Assembly: GCA_943736015.1 (NCBI GenBank)
Contig: OX031059.1
Coordinates: forward strand, 45,519,159 to 45,583,158
From: Tridacna crocea
Lineage: Eukaryota > Mollusca > Bivalvia > Cardiida > Cardiidae
Direction: 5' to 3'
Length of the DNA: 64,000 bases
Under the pieces are notes generated by a model. It had not been told where the DNA came from, did not search any database, and was given only the letters and a program-made list of their open reading frames with translations. This document shows positions 14,201 through 22,619 of the stretch, one piece after another. The stretch's first letter is position 1. Each line of letters begins with the position of its first letter. A program made the position numbers and the translations under genes.

Positions 14201-17200
14201 ACCCTTTTAGAGAACTTTCTGCCATTTTCTCAAATTTTAAAACTGTCGTCTGCAAACTCTTGGAAGAGTCCAAAAATTTGTCGTTTGGGAAAGGGTTAAA
14301 GCCATTTTAGGCCATTATTACTTACAACAATGTCCCCATATCACTTTCAGCTTCGGACAGAATCTTTGCACATAGTTACTCTCGCACATAATTAGTAATC
14401 TATAAACCTAAATATCAAGGGATACCTTAACTTTTGACTAACACGCTAAATATTCTAATAAAGTACTGAAAATTCACGAAGTCAATCACAGACAGTGTGG
14501 CAGTCGATATGTCGAATTATTTTCTACTTTCAGTGTTGAACATAGCTCTAGGAACAACACTGGAGAAAAGTGGGACATCAAGTTACACCTTGTGGGTTGT
14601 TGTCGCTTTCGGAGCATATCAATTTGTAATAGAAGTCATACTTGAAACACATAATTGTTACTTAATAAAATCAGGTAAGTAGGGTAGGCACAGCCCTACC
14701 GAAAGTCCTACCCCTTTCGAAATCTATAATTACTTGAGAAGTAAAAGAGAGGGCACTGCTGAAAACTGCACCATTTTGTGTGCAAACTGTGCAGTTTATG
14801 GTGTCGCTTATGGTTATCCGCGGTTTTACAGTGAAATAGAGATCTTTCAAGTATGAAGTACTTCTAGCTAGCAGTTGAAATGGACCACCATGTTTTTTAA
14901 GTCCACGAAAGCAGTGGAATGCTGCTGCTGCTGCTTTTTCTAAAAGAAAGAATTCCATAATGTATCTCCAAGGGAAATTGAGTTATATGTACTGATTCTT
15001 TCGACGAAGGTTGATTGATTGATTGATTGATTGATTGATCGATCGATCGATCGATCGATTGATTGATTGATTGGTGTTTGCTGCCATTTTCAACGGTTAT
15101 TTCAGTTATATGTTGGCGGCTGGTGCACTTATGTATGCTTTCCTGGAGTCTCTTTTTTTTTCATAATATTCTTTCCAAGCCACTGGCTGTTTTCCCACAT
15201 AATCAGCGACGAAGCAATGGACATCGGTAGGAAAAAATGGATCCTGTCGCACTGACTATCATCAATCCTCGGAAAGAATTTTTACCGAGCCGCGGGTCGT
15301 AGCCTACCCCCTGTTCTCAAGTCAGCATACTATCGATTGAACTATGTACAGGTACCCGGCTCGACTTAGATTGAAACTACAAAAGATCGAACTACAGTTT
15401 GATTATCAGATCTACATATAGTTTCGTGATCGTAAAGGTCAAAAAAGGGGTTTCATAAAACTTTTAATATAAGATGCACATCTATTCAGCTACATTTTTT
15501 CTGAAACACGATGTTAAATATAAAAAGAAAACAGGAGTTACTTGTAAGATAAATCAAAGGACTGATAGTCCTGAGAGTCACCTGTAGGGTAATAGGTTAG
15601 AAGTCTTCACCCTTTTTTGTTCAAATCTATTAAAAGCATTCAAGATACAAAATAACTTAACCATAAGACAGTATTATATGCAAGCATATGTCTGAGTTGT
15701 CATCCTAAAATCCAAAATATCCGTATTAAAATTTACATTTAAAAAATGTGGTGGAAATTAAAATTTAGACACTAAGTTCAACGTTTTTTACTCACAGACA
15801 ACAACCATTTACAAATAAAGACCAGATTATCTTCTGGTATAGGATCTAGTGATATACTTTTAGACCAAAAATGCCCTTTTGCAACTCGCTCATATCTAAT
15901 CTTAGCAGTCTCACAAAGTTTCATAAGTACTACACTGAACATAAATGGATTCTACAGCTCTATTACGGTTTCGCCTGATTTGACCTGGTGACAACCTTTA
16001 GGCTTTTTCTTTTAACCCCAGGTGACCTATATTCAGTTTTGTCAAAAATACTATTGAGACAAACAGCCGGGCAATTTCACAATCATTGGACTGAACTGTA
16101 GCCTTTGGAGCACAAACAAATGTATTTGACTCGGTGATCTACCTGTCCTTTGGAAATAATTTTTTTTTGTTGTTGTCCAGGTTGAGGTTTTGACCAGCGA
16201 TGAATGTAGCTGCTACAACTAAATAAAATCTATAACGCAACAGCATGATCATCATCCTTTAATATTTGTCTGCGTTTTATAACGTCCCAGGGATTAATAG
16301 TGCTTCCACACCAATCGGAAATTGTCTACATGTATATTGCTTTGGTGTAAATTAAATGTTTGCAATTCGCTTTATTACCCTTTACAGAAACCCTTCACAA
16401 GATTACAAACACTCCAATAAAGAACTTGTTGTTGGAGCGGGTAAACACTGATCTGTTCTTTTATATTTAAATTACAGCGGAGTAAAAAGTCAATTTCTCA
16501 GGTTGCTGGTAACGTTGTTAGAACTGCGTAGTGTAAATTCAGATTTTGGCAGTTACAAAAGCACCTTGCGTTCTAACACCCGCACTAATAAATTGTTGTT
16601 TAATAAATACTAGATCTAGGTTAATCGCTCATTGAAAAAAAAAAACAGCAGGTTTTAACAAATTTGGTCGTCTTTATGAACGAAAACCAATTAAATATAG
16701 TAAACTTCATTTGAGGCACCCTCTCTACATAGGCCGGTTCGGCGACTGATTCATAAATATGTAAATTCATAGATTTCCGTGGTGCAAATGACGTTTATAC
16801 GTCACGTGATTACAAGATCTATATTTATCGCAAAGCTACATTCCAGAAAACACCTGCAAAGCGATGACTTGGTACAACCTAGAACCATGTGCTTTGCATA
16901 CGCTATGTACGATCTCTGGTGTACCTAGAGTATGGGTGTGCTAAGTATCTAAAGTCTAGATTAAAAAGCTGGGAAGAAGCAACGTGTAAGAATGTCTAAG
17001 AAGGCAATGTAACCATTGCAAGTCGTTATAAATTTGTTAAAAAAAATTAGCCTACTGTTGAGAAAAAAAGCAATTGAAAGCTTCCATGTTAACTCGGCAT
17101 CGCCTTTCTCTGTCCAAACATAGGTTGAGCGTTGAATTGAAATAAGGTTTGCAGTTAGGATTGTAAGATTGTAAGAGTTAGAGTGTACTTCTAATAGGTA

Positions 17201-19445
17201 ATTATCAAACAATTTTCACTGTGAGTTGTCCACTAATAGAAGCAGAAAAGATGCTTGTAGTTGAACATTTCTCAGCGTGTCCGCAGACTTGTTTAGCTCA
17301 CGGCAGCTATTTTTACATATACGTAATGCGCTATTTTTAGAGATGATCTCTTACACAGACATCAGGCTGATGTGTATCCTTGCGGACGAAATGATTGTTT
17401 CAAAGGTTTGAACCGTTAAACAGCTCAGTCTTTATAGACATATTCATTATAACAAAGGCATAATTGTAAATTATTTACAACAGGAAAAAACTGGGTTGTT
17501 CACCGAATAATAAGAAAACTGTTTTATGTCATAAACCGGAACTTGGGACAGGAAGCAGTACAAGGCCGGACGTGTGCTTACGTCACCCCATAGATCAGGA
17601 CGATAACAATGAGAGCCTGTTTGCTACGCAAACAGGCGACTCAAAAATCCTGAAAAAGTTAACCTTAATTGATTATTTTTGATAAATCAGATGACTTTTG
17701 TTTTTTTATATATTTACATACATACATATGGTAAATTTCTGCATCGTTGGTCAGGTAAAGTAATATGTTTTTTGTACATCTTGACTTTCTACAAAACAAA
17801 AAAAAGACAAAGCAGAAGTTACGTTAAGTTTCATTGTTTTTCGAAATACATCTTCTACAATTTTTGAGGAGGATTAGAAGCAAGTATGTTTTGTACAGCA
17901 ATGTCTGGTTTTATGGTATTTGTGGAAGACAATACCACTATGAGTTCAATACTTGAATTTTGAAGACCATGGATCGTATTTTGTGCAAAGCCGAAGAAAA
18001 TAAACCCGATTAACCCAAGTTTTTGGTAGCTTTCAGATATGTAATTTGAAATGGCATGTTAAAATACACTAGGTGAGGCCATCGATCGTGAAAATACCAA
18101 TTTTAGATTGAATATAGATATACTCGCTCATAGCCTTCTATTGGGGCAAGGATTCAAAAGTTGTCTACCGATCGCTTAGTCCTGGGCTTTTTCGTTCCAA
18201 AACCAGTTCGTCACGTAGCTTGTTCAAATACCACTTTAGCGTTCTCAAAGCTTTGATCTTTTTATTGTAAACTGCGTTCTTGTGTGATTCTATATCTGTT
18301 TGACTTTTTTTCCAGGTCAAAAGGCAGCCTATGAGATGAAACAAACTACACCAGTGGAAGAGTCAATGTCTTCTTTAAAGCAAGAACCACCGGTAAGCCA
18401 TTACATGAGTGCTTAGTGCATCTGCGAAAAGTATCGACTCGGGTAAGCTTGCGCAGTCTGCGTAGGCTGACCCGGGCCGAAAAGTATCGACTCGGGTAAG
18501 CTTGCGCAGTCTGCGTAGGCTGACCCGGGCCGAAACTTTTCGCCATAGACTAATTTTCTGTATGTAAACGTACCAATTTACCTCATGATTCAATCTTATT
18601 TTTTTTTAAAGTGGCTCTTATGGATCCCTAATTATGTAATGACATTGGGCTGGTATCATGTATCACGGAGTCGCGATAATCCCCGTTTTGCCAAAGCACG
18701 GCTCATATTGTCGGTTTACTTCCAAAGCCTCGTAACTACAGCATGTTACAAGCTGTAGTTAGGAGGTTTTGGAAATTAACCGACGATATATCCTTTTCGT
18801 ACGGTGCGCATGGGCATCATCCTGTGTAAAGTCGGTCCAATACATCTTGGTGATGCCTTATACAAGGCAAGTAACCATATATTAAGGACCCATATATTCT
18901 TTTGTGTCTAACAAACGACAAATTCATGAGGTAATCTGGTCCTCTGTCATGCAGAAATTTGTCCCAAAGCAAAAAGTTGTCCCAAACCAAGGTTGATACT
19001 TTTCACAGCGTATGTTTCTTATATACTAATGAACAAATTCTTAGAGTTACGAACACTATATGACTTCCAATACGCGAAAAGGGGCATTCGGACAATTGCG
19101 TAAATGTCGTCTCGGATCAGTCTGTGCAGTCCGCGTAGGCTGATCCGAGAAGGCAATTTTTCGATTACCTTAGATTTTGTTCTTCAGTAGACTTGCGCAA
19201 AAACAGAGAATGACATAAAAGCGGAAAGAGTCGTTTCGGATTAGCCTGCGCGAAATGTGCAGGCTAATCCGAGACGACGCTTTCAGCAAAAGTCCGAATG
19301 CCCCTTTTCCCGTGTTGCATGCCATATTATAGAAACGTATTTTCTATCATTACAGGGTATTGTGTTCAAGAAGTCTCTCCTGGCGTTTCACGTTGTCGTT
19401 GTATTCGGTGTTAGTACGACTTGTCTCTTTCTTGTTGCCATGTAA
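1483..19445 (+). CDS. FRRS1: DOMON and cytochrome b561 protein, ferric-chelate reductase 1-like, 12 exons
   Basis: The coding exons are 1483-1539, 2289-2477, 3294-3398, 3789-3942, 4571-4681, 8617-8732, 9454-9540, 10931-11005, 13963-14062, 14534-14674, 18316-18392 and 19356-19445. All introns are GT-AG, phases agree at every join, and the total is 1302 bases (433 residues plus stop). Residues 1-19 (MLLLMFTLGFNVWRTAGTL) look like a signal peptide, which decided the start. Residues 20-168 form a DOMON domain opening with cysteine-rich DCGIERGCF and ending RPWYLLVASG. Residues 169-205 are a linker ending LVKLHG. Six hydrophobic helices follow. His205, His246, His284 and His320 fit the four haem-binding histidines of b561 domains. 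Such proteins move electrons across endomembrane or plasma membranes to reduce ferric iron or related acceptors. Vertebrate FRRS1 also has an N-terminal reeler domain, and none is seen here. The family is secure; the substrate is inferred. Confidence 0.93.
1657..2010. repeat. Family B MITE split by a family A insertion
   Basis: Left of the insert is TTAACTCTTAGGTTG to CAGTCAGTGTACA. Right of it is TATCAGACAGCACGGAACG to TCTATACTGCC. Together they match the family B core. The break falls at a TTAA within the core, where the family A copy at 1708-1936 sits. This makes the A insertion younger than the B copy. Confidence 0.8.
1708..1936. repeat. Family A MITE nested in family B
   Basis: TTAA flanks both ends. 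The inverted ends are CCCTTTCCCAAAC and GTTTGGGAAAGGG. The central palindrome carries the CTGGTAACCAG tip. It lies in intron 1 of the FRRS1-like gene. Confidence 0.92.
2199..2229 (+). repeat. (CT)n microsatellite
   Basis: A run of CT dinucleotides about 60 bases before the exon 2 acceptor. It may also serve as an extended pyrimidine tract. Confidence 0.85.
2718..2825. repeat. Family C MITE, partial
   Basis: A near-perfect palindrome runs from AAAAAGTATTGACTCAGG to the mirrored arm, with tip CGCAGATTGCG. It is followed by the family C tail TAGATGCGTCTAGATCC and CCTTTTTCACAGATCACG. Confidence 0.78.
4020..4248. repeat. Family A MITE
   Basis: It starts at a changed flank (TTATCTCTTTACCACACG) and ends GTGTGGTAATGGGTTAA. 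The central palindrome is intact and has the CTGGTTACCAG tip. It lies in intron 4 of the FRRS1-like gene. Confidence 0.88.
4268..4367. repeat. 100 bp near-perfect palindrome
   Basis: The arms begin GAGAATATCTCC and end GGAGATATTCTC. Inner arms are CCTTACTATGGAAAT and ATTTCCATAGTAAGG, with a second inner stem CAATATCAGA/TCTGATATTG. It directly follows GATCGGACTGCACA, so it probably inserted into, or grew from, a family B core. Confidence 0.85.
4690..5055 (+). repeat. Dispersed repeat X, copy 1
   Basis: It runs from GTTGTCTGCGCATGTCATAT through GGGAAAAGTAGGGCC, AATCGCACCAAGTAACG and GTAAACGTTTATTTCATTTT to CATCTAGCGGGAAATAAT. The same string of motifs recurs in reverse at 52061-52420 and 55908-56735. 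No terminal repeats were found. It sits just after exon 5 of the FRRS1-like gene. Confidence 0.75.
5184..5444. repeat. Family E MITE
   Basis: The inverted ends are TGACTCATCACGCAAAAAGG and CCTTTTTGCGTGATGGGTCA-like. An internal palindrome lies around GTGTCAACCTGG and AGGGTTGACAC with tip GCGCAAATTGCGC. Copies occur at 26048, 32279 and 38634. Confidence 0.85.
5890..6380. repeat. Family C MITE interrupted by family A
   Basis: The left part has GAAAAGGGGGCTTGATG, a decayed core (TGCGCAGTCTGAACAGGCTG) and the tail motif AAATTTTCTGCATTTCTAAG. It stops at GATGCATTAA, the usual TTAA near the right end of family C, where the family A copy at 6122-6351 is inserted. After the insert only TCCCCC-like family C sequence remains. 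Confidence 0.72.
6122..6351. repeat. Family A MITE nested in family C
   Basis: TTAA flanks both ends, the ends are CCCTTTCCCAAAC and GTTTGGGAAAGGG, and the central palindrome is intact. The target is the GATGCATTAA site of family C. Confidence 0.92.
6708..6990. repeat. Family C MITE, full length
   Basis: The ends TATGAGCCATGTTCTGAC..AAAAGGGG and CCCCTTTTTCTCAGAGCACG..CTCATA are inverted. A perfect core palindrome is built on GCGAAAAGTATC and GGTCAGCCTGCGCGG arms. It lies in intron 5 of the FRRS1-like gene. Confidence 0.88.
7162..7530. repeat. TTAA-flanked TIR element (single copy here)
   Basis: TTAA occurs at both edges. Inside lie inverted 17-base repeats GTAAGACCTGTGTAATG and CATTACACAGGTCTTAC. 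The 330-base interior is AT-rich with no ORF. It looks like another piggyBac-type MITE, different from families A and B. Confidence 0.82.
7540..8345. other. Intron 5 sequence without recognised features
   Basis: This is AT-rich intronic sequence. Only a short CATCACTAGTGATG palindrome and scattered A/T runs were noticed. No exon with the required phases was found. Confidence 0.5.
8348..8554. repeat. Family A MITE, internally shortened
   Basis: It starts at TTAACTCAACCAAACGACAA. The left arm of the central palindrome is missing: GAAACATTGTGG runs straight into CCGGCATTTTCTCC. The right end is decayed to GGTTGAAG. Confidence 0.75.
8762..9213. repeat. Dispersed repeat with ~138 bp hairpin (copy 1)
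   Basis: It runs from TATTTCATGCCTTCCGG to AAATATCCTCTA. It contains a long palindrome at about 9061-9198 with arms from TTTTTCGGTGAAAGATCG and tip GGCTGCGCGCCACG. A second copy lies at 20551-21016, outside the gene. It begins about 30 bases after the exon 6 donor of the FRRS1-like gene. Confidence 0.87.
9286..9369 (+). pseudogene. Decayed duplicate of FRRS1-like exon 6
   Basis: The stretch TTTCAAGCAAGTCTTGCCAC to GGGCGACCAGCATAA closely matches the end of exon 6 (8617-8732). In the exon 6 frame it reads FKQVLPQDRLCGRPA then stop, where the real exon has FKQAWPQDKLCGRPAWFQ. The donor site is lost (AATTGAAAG replaces CAGGTACG). Weaker similarity continues upstream (TTGTCGCC..GGTACT). It lies in intron 6, behind the hairpin repeat. 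Confidence 0.8.
9712..9940. repeat. Family A MITE
   Basis: TTAA flanks both ends. The left end is CTCTTTACCAAACGAC and the right end TTTGATAAAGGG. The central palindrome is complete. It lies in intron 7 of the FRRS1-like gene. Confidence 0.92.
10139..10369. repeat. Family A MITE, decaying
   Basis: It begins TTAAACTCTTTACCAAACG and ends GTTTGGTAAAGGGTTAG. The central palindrome has several mismatches (GGAAAGGCCTGAG against CTCTCCTTTTACC), so this copy is older. Confidence 0.85.
10667..10895. repeat. Family A MITE, subfamily 2 (GCTCGT core)
   Basis: It is TTAA-flanked with ends CCCTTTACCCCATA and TATGGAGTAAAAGG. The core arms are GTGGCAAAAGGTGAAATTGC and the exact mirror image, with tip CTCGTGACGAG. 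Compared with the main core (GTGGGAAAAGGAGAAAATGC) several bases differ, and every difference is matched in the other arm. Copies of this subfamily also lie at 46420 and 50694. Confidence 0.92.
11014..11190. repeat. G-rich repeat with inverted ends
   Basis: It runs from GACGTAGGAAGC to GTTCCTACGGGCC, so ends CGTAGGAA/TTCCTACG are inverted. It contains G7 runs and GGGGGGGAGGGGGCTGAGCC followed by CCCCC runs. It starts 9 bases after the exon 8 donor. The G runs could form a quadruplex in one strand. Confidence 0.65.
11276..11503. repeat. Family A MITE
   Basis: TTAA flanks both ends. The ends are CTCTTTACCAAACGAC and TTTGGGAAAGAG. The core palindrome has mismatches in the right arm (TTTTCCAACATTC). 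Confidence 0.9.
11810..12120 (-). repeat. tRNA-derived SINE (type 1)
   Basis: On the minus strand the head carries an A-box-like TAGCTCAGTAGGTAGAGC and a B-box-like GGTTCGAGTTCC. A body with ACGTTAAACCGAGG and ACGTTAAAGAACC follows, with a (TCAA)n/(GATT)n-type tail at the left end. The A-to-B spacing is enlarged, and there is no intact tRNA acceptor stem, so it is a SINE and not a tRNA gene. A second, split copy lies at 32745-33268. Confidence 0.82.
12229..12261. repeat. (CT)n microsatellite
   Basis: A nearly pure run of CTCTCT in intron 8 of the FRRS1-like gene. Confidence 0.85.
12561..12788. repeat. Family A MITE
   Basis: TTAA flanks both ends, with CTCTTTACCAAACGAC and TTTGGTAAAGGG ends and a complete core. 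Its right TTAA is also the left edge of a family B copy (12789 on), so it appears to have used the B element's own target site. Confidence 0.92.
12789..12960. repeat. Family B MITE
   Basis: It starts CCTTTAGGTTGCTACTC, then has GGACGGTGTAGATTAAGATC and the palindromic core GACTGCACGGAACGTGTAGTC. The right part is decayed. Confidence 0.8.
12945..13149. repeat. Family A MITE, strongly decayed
   Basis: Remnants are in order: GCTTTTGAAAATCTTGTGGG, CACCAGCATTGTCTCC, GTCGTCTACAAATGCTTCC, and TTTTGTCGTTTAATAAAGAG ending TTAAGG. Confidence 0.65.
13151..13386. repeat. Family H MITE with CTACGTAG array
   Basis: The inverted ends are CCGGTGTAATGCAGAGAAAT..CCTCCCC and GGGGAGGGTCATTTC..GCATTACACCGG. Inside are about six units of TCATTTCTCTACGTAG in both orientations, so the element is made of short palindromes. 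A decayed copy lies at 57137-57310. Confidence 0.87.
13540..13707. repeat. Family A MITE, decayed, core lost
   Basis: It has GTTTAATCCTTTATCAGGCG, ATGCTGGTGACC and TCTTTCTCAGAGTCG, ending GTTGAAGGGTTAA. The central palindrome is largely gone. Confidence 0.6.
14078..14299. repeat. Family A MITE, subfamily 3 (mixed core)
   Basis: It is TTAA-flanked with ends TCCTTTCCCAAACGAG and GTTTGGGAAAGGG. The core is GGGAAAAGGTGAAATTGC with the mirrored GCAATTTCACATTTTCCC, which is intermediate between the two main cores. It begins 15 bases after the exon 9 donor. Confidence 0.9.
14675..17900 (+). other. Intron 10, left part, largely unique
   Basis: Over 3 kb of intron without a copy of families A to F. 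It holds a (GATT)n/(GATC)n/(GATT)n tract at about 15010-15073, a (GCT)n patch near 14920, and a short GCCTGTTTGC/GCAAACAGGC palindrome near 17613. No coding exon fitting phase 1 was found. Confidence 0.6.
15010..15073. repeat. (GATT)n(GATC)n(GATT)n microsatellite
   Basis: About seven GATT units, then GATC units, then GATT units again. The GATC part is a self-complementary tetranucleotide run. Confidence 0.9.
17905..18235 (+). repeat. Dispersed repeat Z, copy 1
   Basis: Motifs GAACTCA/TTCAATA, TTTTGTGCAAAGCCGAAG, GGCCATCGATCGTG, AATACCA and GGGCTTTTTCGTTCCAAAAC recur in reverse at 40445-40800. Ends were not defined. Confidence 0.65.
18404..18709. repeat. Family C MITE with its half-core duplicated in tandem
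   Basis: A ~58 base unit (GCGAAAAGTATCGACTCGGG to GGCTGACCCGGGCC) occurs twice back to back at about 18425-18530. It is then followed by the family C body and the right end CAAAGCACGGCTCATA. It begins about 12 bases after the exon 11 donor of the FRRS1-like gene. Confidence 0.82.
18711..18783. repeat. 73 bp palindrome (CTCGTAACTACAGC type)
   Basis: The arms are TCGGTTTACTTCCAAAGCC and GGTTTTGGAAATTAACCGA. The inner stem is TAACTACAGC../..GCTGTAGTTA. It starts one base after the family C copy. Related palindromes lie at 36491-36570 and 42268-42345. Confidence 0.8.
19062..19326. repeat. Family D MITE, full length
   Basis: The ends are CAATACGCGAAAAGGGGC and GCCCCTTTTCCCGTGTTGC. There are two core palindromes: TCTCGGATCAGTCTGTGC with its mirror, and TTTCGGATTAGCCTGCGCG with its mirror. 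It ends about 30 bases before the acceptor of the last FRRS1-like exon. Confidence 0.88.
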
Positions 19446-19456
19446 TAGATGATTGT

Positions 19457-19603
19457 AATAAATTAGGTTCTCTTTGTTCTTTAGAGATATATTGCCACAA
19501 ACCGAAGACTCAAACCGTCATTGAGATTTTCGTGACAATTTGACCTTTTTAACCCCTATCCTTGAAATGCCATATCCTACAATGTATAGGCAAAGGAAAT
19601 AAA
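19457..19603 (+). promoter_or_regulatory. Candidate polyadenylation signals of the FRRS1-like gene
   Basis: AATAAA occurs at 19457-19462, only 12 bases after the stop, and again at 19598-19603. The second gives a more usual short 3' untranslated region. Neither is proven. Confidence 0.45.
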
Positions 19604-20118
19604 GTACGCCATACACAGCTTCATGATACTGATACTTTCGAAACAGATACCACAAAAGCGTTGAGTCCACAAGGCAAGTACCATATGCTTATATAGGAAA
19701 ATGGAAAAAGAATCAATCTTGTACCACTTTATAAAGCCTAAAACCGAAAAAAAAAATATTAAAAATTTCCAACCGACGTAAAGAAATGTGTTATTTCGTC
19801 CTATTTCTATTCGAATATAAATCTCACTGTAAGTCTGTATACTGATCAAGCCCAGACTGCATATACTCTGTGTGGTCTGTTCTAAAATTTAGACTGTCCG
19901 GAAAAGAACAGTACGTTGCACTTATCAGCCTACGGATGAAATAAAGTTTTCGATTCGAATTGTGCAACGATTCTGAAGAACTGGTCAAACCCTGGTATAG
20001 TATCATTGCTTTCGTCGTTAAAACTTGAATAGATAAGATCATTACGGGAAAAAGCATGCACTACAGGTATGACCTGTGATATTAGAGTGACTATGGGTAT
20101 TTTGAAAAACCAGTGCGC

Positions 20119-20310
20119 TTAACCCTTCACCAAACAATCCTTTGTTTTCACAACCTTGAGGAAAAAGAATTCTGAAAACATTTTGGGAAAAGGAGAAAAT
20201 GCTGGTAACCAGCATTTCCCCTTTTCCCATAATGTTATCTTCTATTTTAAAGTCAAGTTTCAATTTTTGAGTCACTTTTTTTTGCCGTCTGCAAATGTTA
20301 AGTTGAGTTA
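20119..20310. repeat. Family A MITE, right end lost
   Basis: It begins TTAACCCTTCACCAAAC. The central palindrome with the CTGGTAACCAG tip is complete apart from a few changes. The copy breaks off after GCCGTCTGCAAATG. Confidence 0.85.
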
Positions 20311-20550
20311 AAAATGTAAAAAACGAATCGTGATCTGTGAAAAGGGGTCTTAATAGACACAACTTCCTTTATATAGAAAGAAGTACTGAACGTAAACTCA
20401 AATCGTGCTCCAGCAGGCGCAATATGCCAATATTACTGTTGAGATGGAGGACGAACGGACCTTTAGTTAAGTAGGCCTACTCCTTTCTATATATAGTTTT
20501 ATGCCATGACCCCCTTTTTTTCCTTACTACTTCCAAATACTAAGTCTTGT

Positions 20551-21016
20551 TTATTTCATGCTTTCCGATAGGATATCGAGAAATAGCAGTGAAAGTATAT
20601 TTCGATCTTACATTGGTACCGCCAGTGAAAATACCGATTTTCACGTTCTTGTTGCCTAGGTAAATTGCGCGTGCCTCACAACCAGATGGGAAATATGACG
20701 TTATATACCTTATATTTCTCGCGCTTGACGTAATATTGTAATGCGTTGCTATGCGAGAGGGGTACGCCACGGGGAATGACGGAAAAGAACTGTACTGGAT
20801 TTGATAAAGCTCCTCCCAGAAAGGATTAAACTCATGAAATAAATAGAATATATGTTTTTTTTCGGTAAAAAATCGAAATTTACTTCATTGCGTGAACACC
20901 ATCGGTAATACTTTCACTCGTGACTGCGCCACTCGTGAAAATATTACCGATAGTGTCCACTCGATGAAATAAATTTCGATCTTTCACCGTAAAAAAACAA
21001 CAAATATCCTCTATTT
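20551..21016. repeat. Dispersed repeat with long hairpin (copy 2)
   Basis: This is the same element as 8762-9213, from TATTTCATGCTTTCCG to AAATATCCTCTA. The palindrome tip is shortened here (GACTGCGCCACTCG), so the copy is more decayed. Confidence 0.85.
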
Positions 21017-21113
21017 TAATCATCGATTTATGACTGGTAAATATAACACAACATGTCATGTCAAACCGATAGAAAAACCATTGTACAATGCATACTTCAA
21101 CTTTGGTAAGCAA

Positions 21114-21366
21114 TTAACCCTTTACCAGACGACACAGTTTTAGCCTTTTCCAAATTGCAGACGACAATAGTAGTGTAGCAGACGACATTTGCAGACGACA
21201 ATAGTAGTGTAGCTAAAGTGGTGCAAATTTTCTTTGATAGGGTAGAAAACATTATGGGAAAAGGAGAAAATGCTGGTTACCAGCATTTTCTCCTTTTCCC
21301 AAAATGTTTTCGAAAGGCTTCTTTCCCAAGGTCGTTAAAAGTCGGCTTTGTGCGGTAATGGGTTAA
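21114..21366. repeat. Family A MITE with a small internal duplication
   Basis: TTAA flanks both ends. The motif GCAGACGACA..ATAGTAGTGTAGC is repeated twice in the left half, which explains the larger size. The core palindrome is intact. Confidence 0.9.
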
Positions 21367-21545
21367 CTGTAATCATGGCACTACGAAGTTCATTCAACAC
21401 TGTAATTCAATATGGCCTACTACACGCGAAAAGGGGTATTCGGACGATATTGAACGAGGTACTGGCAAAGGAAACTTCGCTGATGATGGATATGTGCAGT
21501 AGCCCCGATATGACTAAAGTAATTTTGAAAACAGCAGTGAATTCC

Positions 21546-21590
21546 ATGCAAACAAACAAACAAACAAACAAACAAACAAACAAACAAGAT
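21546..21590. repeat. (CAAA)n microsatellite
   Basis: About ten CAAA units. The predicted NKQTNKQ-type peptides across it are not real. Confidence 0.9.
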
Positions 21591-22034
21591 GACTCGGTTA
21601 AGCAATGTGGTTAAGTATAATTTTATTACATGTCCCGTATCGGGCCTTGCCAGTTGTCTGTGACAGGTAATTCAGACCCTTATTTTATACCCCTAATATA
21701 ACCCTTCCGGCGCCTTTTACACATACCATTGCAATTGCCGGCAGCGCAGATCACGTTCACACTGCACAATAAGTGCAGCTAAATCTTTGATCAACAATAC
21801 TGTCCGCTTTGATGAGACGTGTTGGACAAAAGTACCTTCGAAACGGTCCATTTAGAGATTCAAACTTTCCTTTTTGTCCATTCAGCGCTGTCAGATTTAA
21901 CATGCTAAACGACTTTTTTTTTTCTTTTGGATCAAATTCAGTACAAGCATAGAAATACCTAAATGTTTATGTACTTTTCAGCTAAACCAACAGTAAGACA
22001 GCACACATGCATAATACACAAAAATGGGCCATAA

Positions 22035-22420
22035 TTCTGTGAAAAGAGCGCGCAGGCTGTCCTGGGCCGAAACTTTTCGGTACTGGTCAATTTATTGCAT
22101 GTCTAAGGACCAGTCTATACCATGATTAAGCTGATTGTATGGGTATTATGGATCCATAAGTATTTTATAGCTAGCTTGGTTCCATGGATCACGAAGATGC
22201 ATTGAGCCTTTCCCAAACAAGCCCTGGTGATTACGTGTCTGAAGTACAAGTCTTTTGAAAACACTGTGGGAAAAGGAGAAATTGCTCGAAACGAGCAATT
22301 TCTCCTTTTCCCACAGTGTTTAAAATTGTTGTCTGCAAACTCTGTCAGTTTGGAAGAGTCTAAGATTTGTCGTTTGGGAAAGGGTTAAGCCCCTTTTTGT
22401 CAGAGCACAGGTTCATTTAC
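22035..22420. repeat. Family C MITE interrupted by family A
   Basis: The left part has GCGCAGGCTGTCCTGGGCC, the CATGTCTAAGGACCAGTCTA body and ATCACGAAGATGCATTGAGCC. The right end AAGCCCCTTTTTGTCAGAGC follows the family A insert at 22200-22388. The insertion site equals that of 6122. Confidence 0.8.
22200..22388. repeat. Family A MITE, subfamily 4 (GCTCGAAACGAGC core), nested in family C
   Basis: It ends GTTTGGGAAAGGGTTAA. The core is GGGAAAAGGAGAAATTGC with a perfect mirror and tip CTCGAAACGAG. The left TTAA has changed to TTGA. Confidence 0.88.
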
Positions 22421-22534
22421 TCTATTCCTTTAGACCTGTCCCTCAATATAGTATTTTCGACAAAACACGTATTGTAACACGTGATACAAACGGAGGAACA
22501 TTTGACCCTTTCAGCCCCCAACATGCGAGAATGT

Positions 22535-22610
22535 ATAGACCGAGATCAGACTACACAGATTGTGCAGTCTCATCTTCAATCAATATCGTTCACTTAATAA
22601 GTCAATCGTA
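22535..22610. repeat. Family B MITE, core only
   Basis: GTATAGACCGAGATCAGAC, then CACAGATTGTGCAGTC and a mirrored decayed arm to ATCGTTCAC. Confidence 0.65.
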
Positions 22611-22619
22611 TTTATAAGA

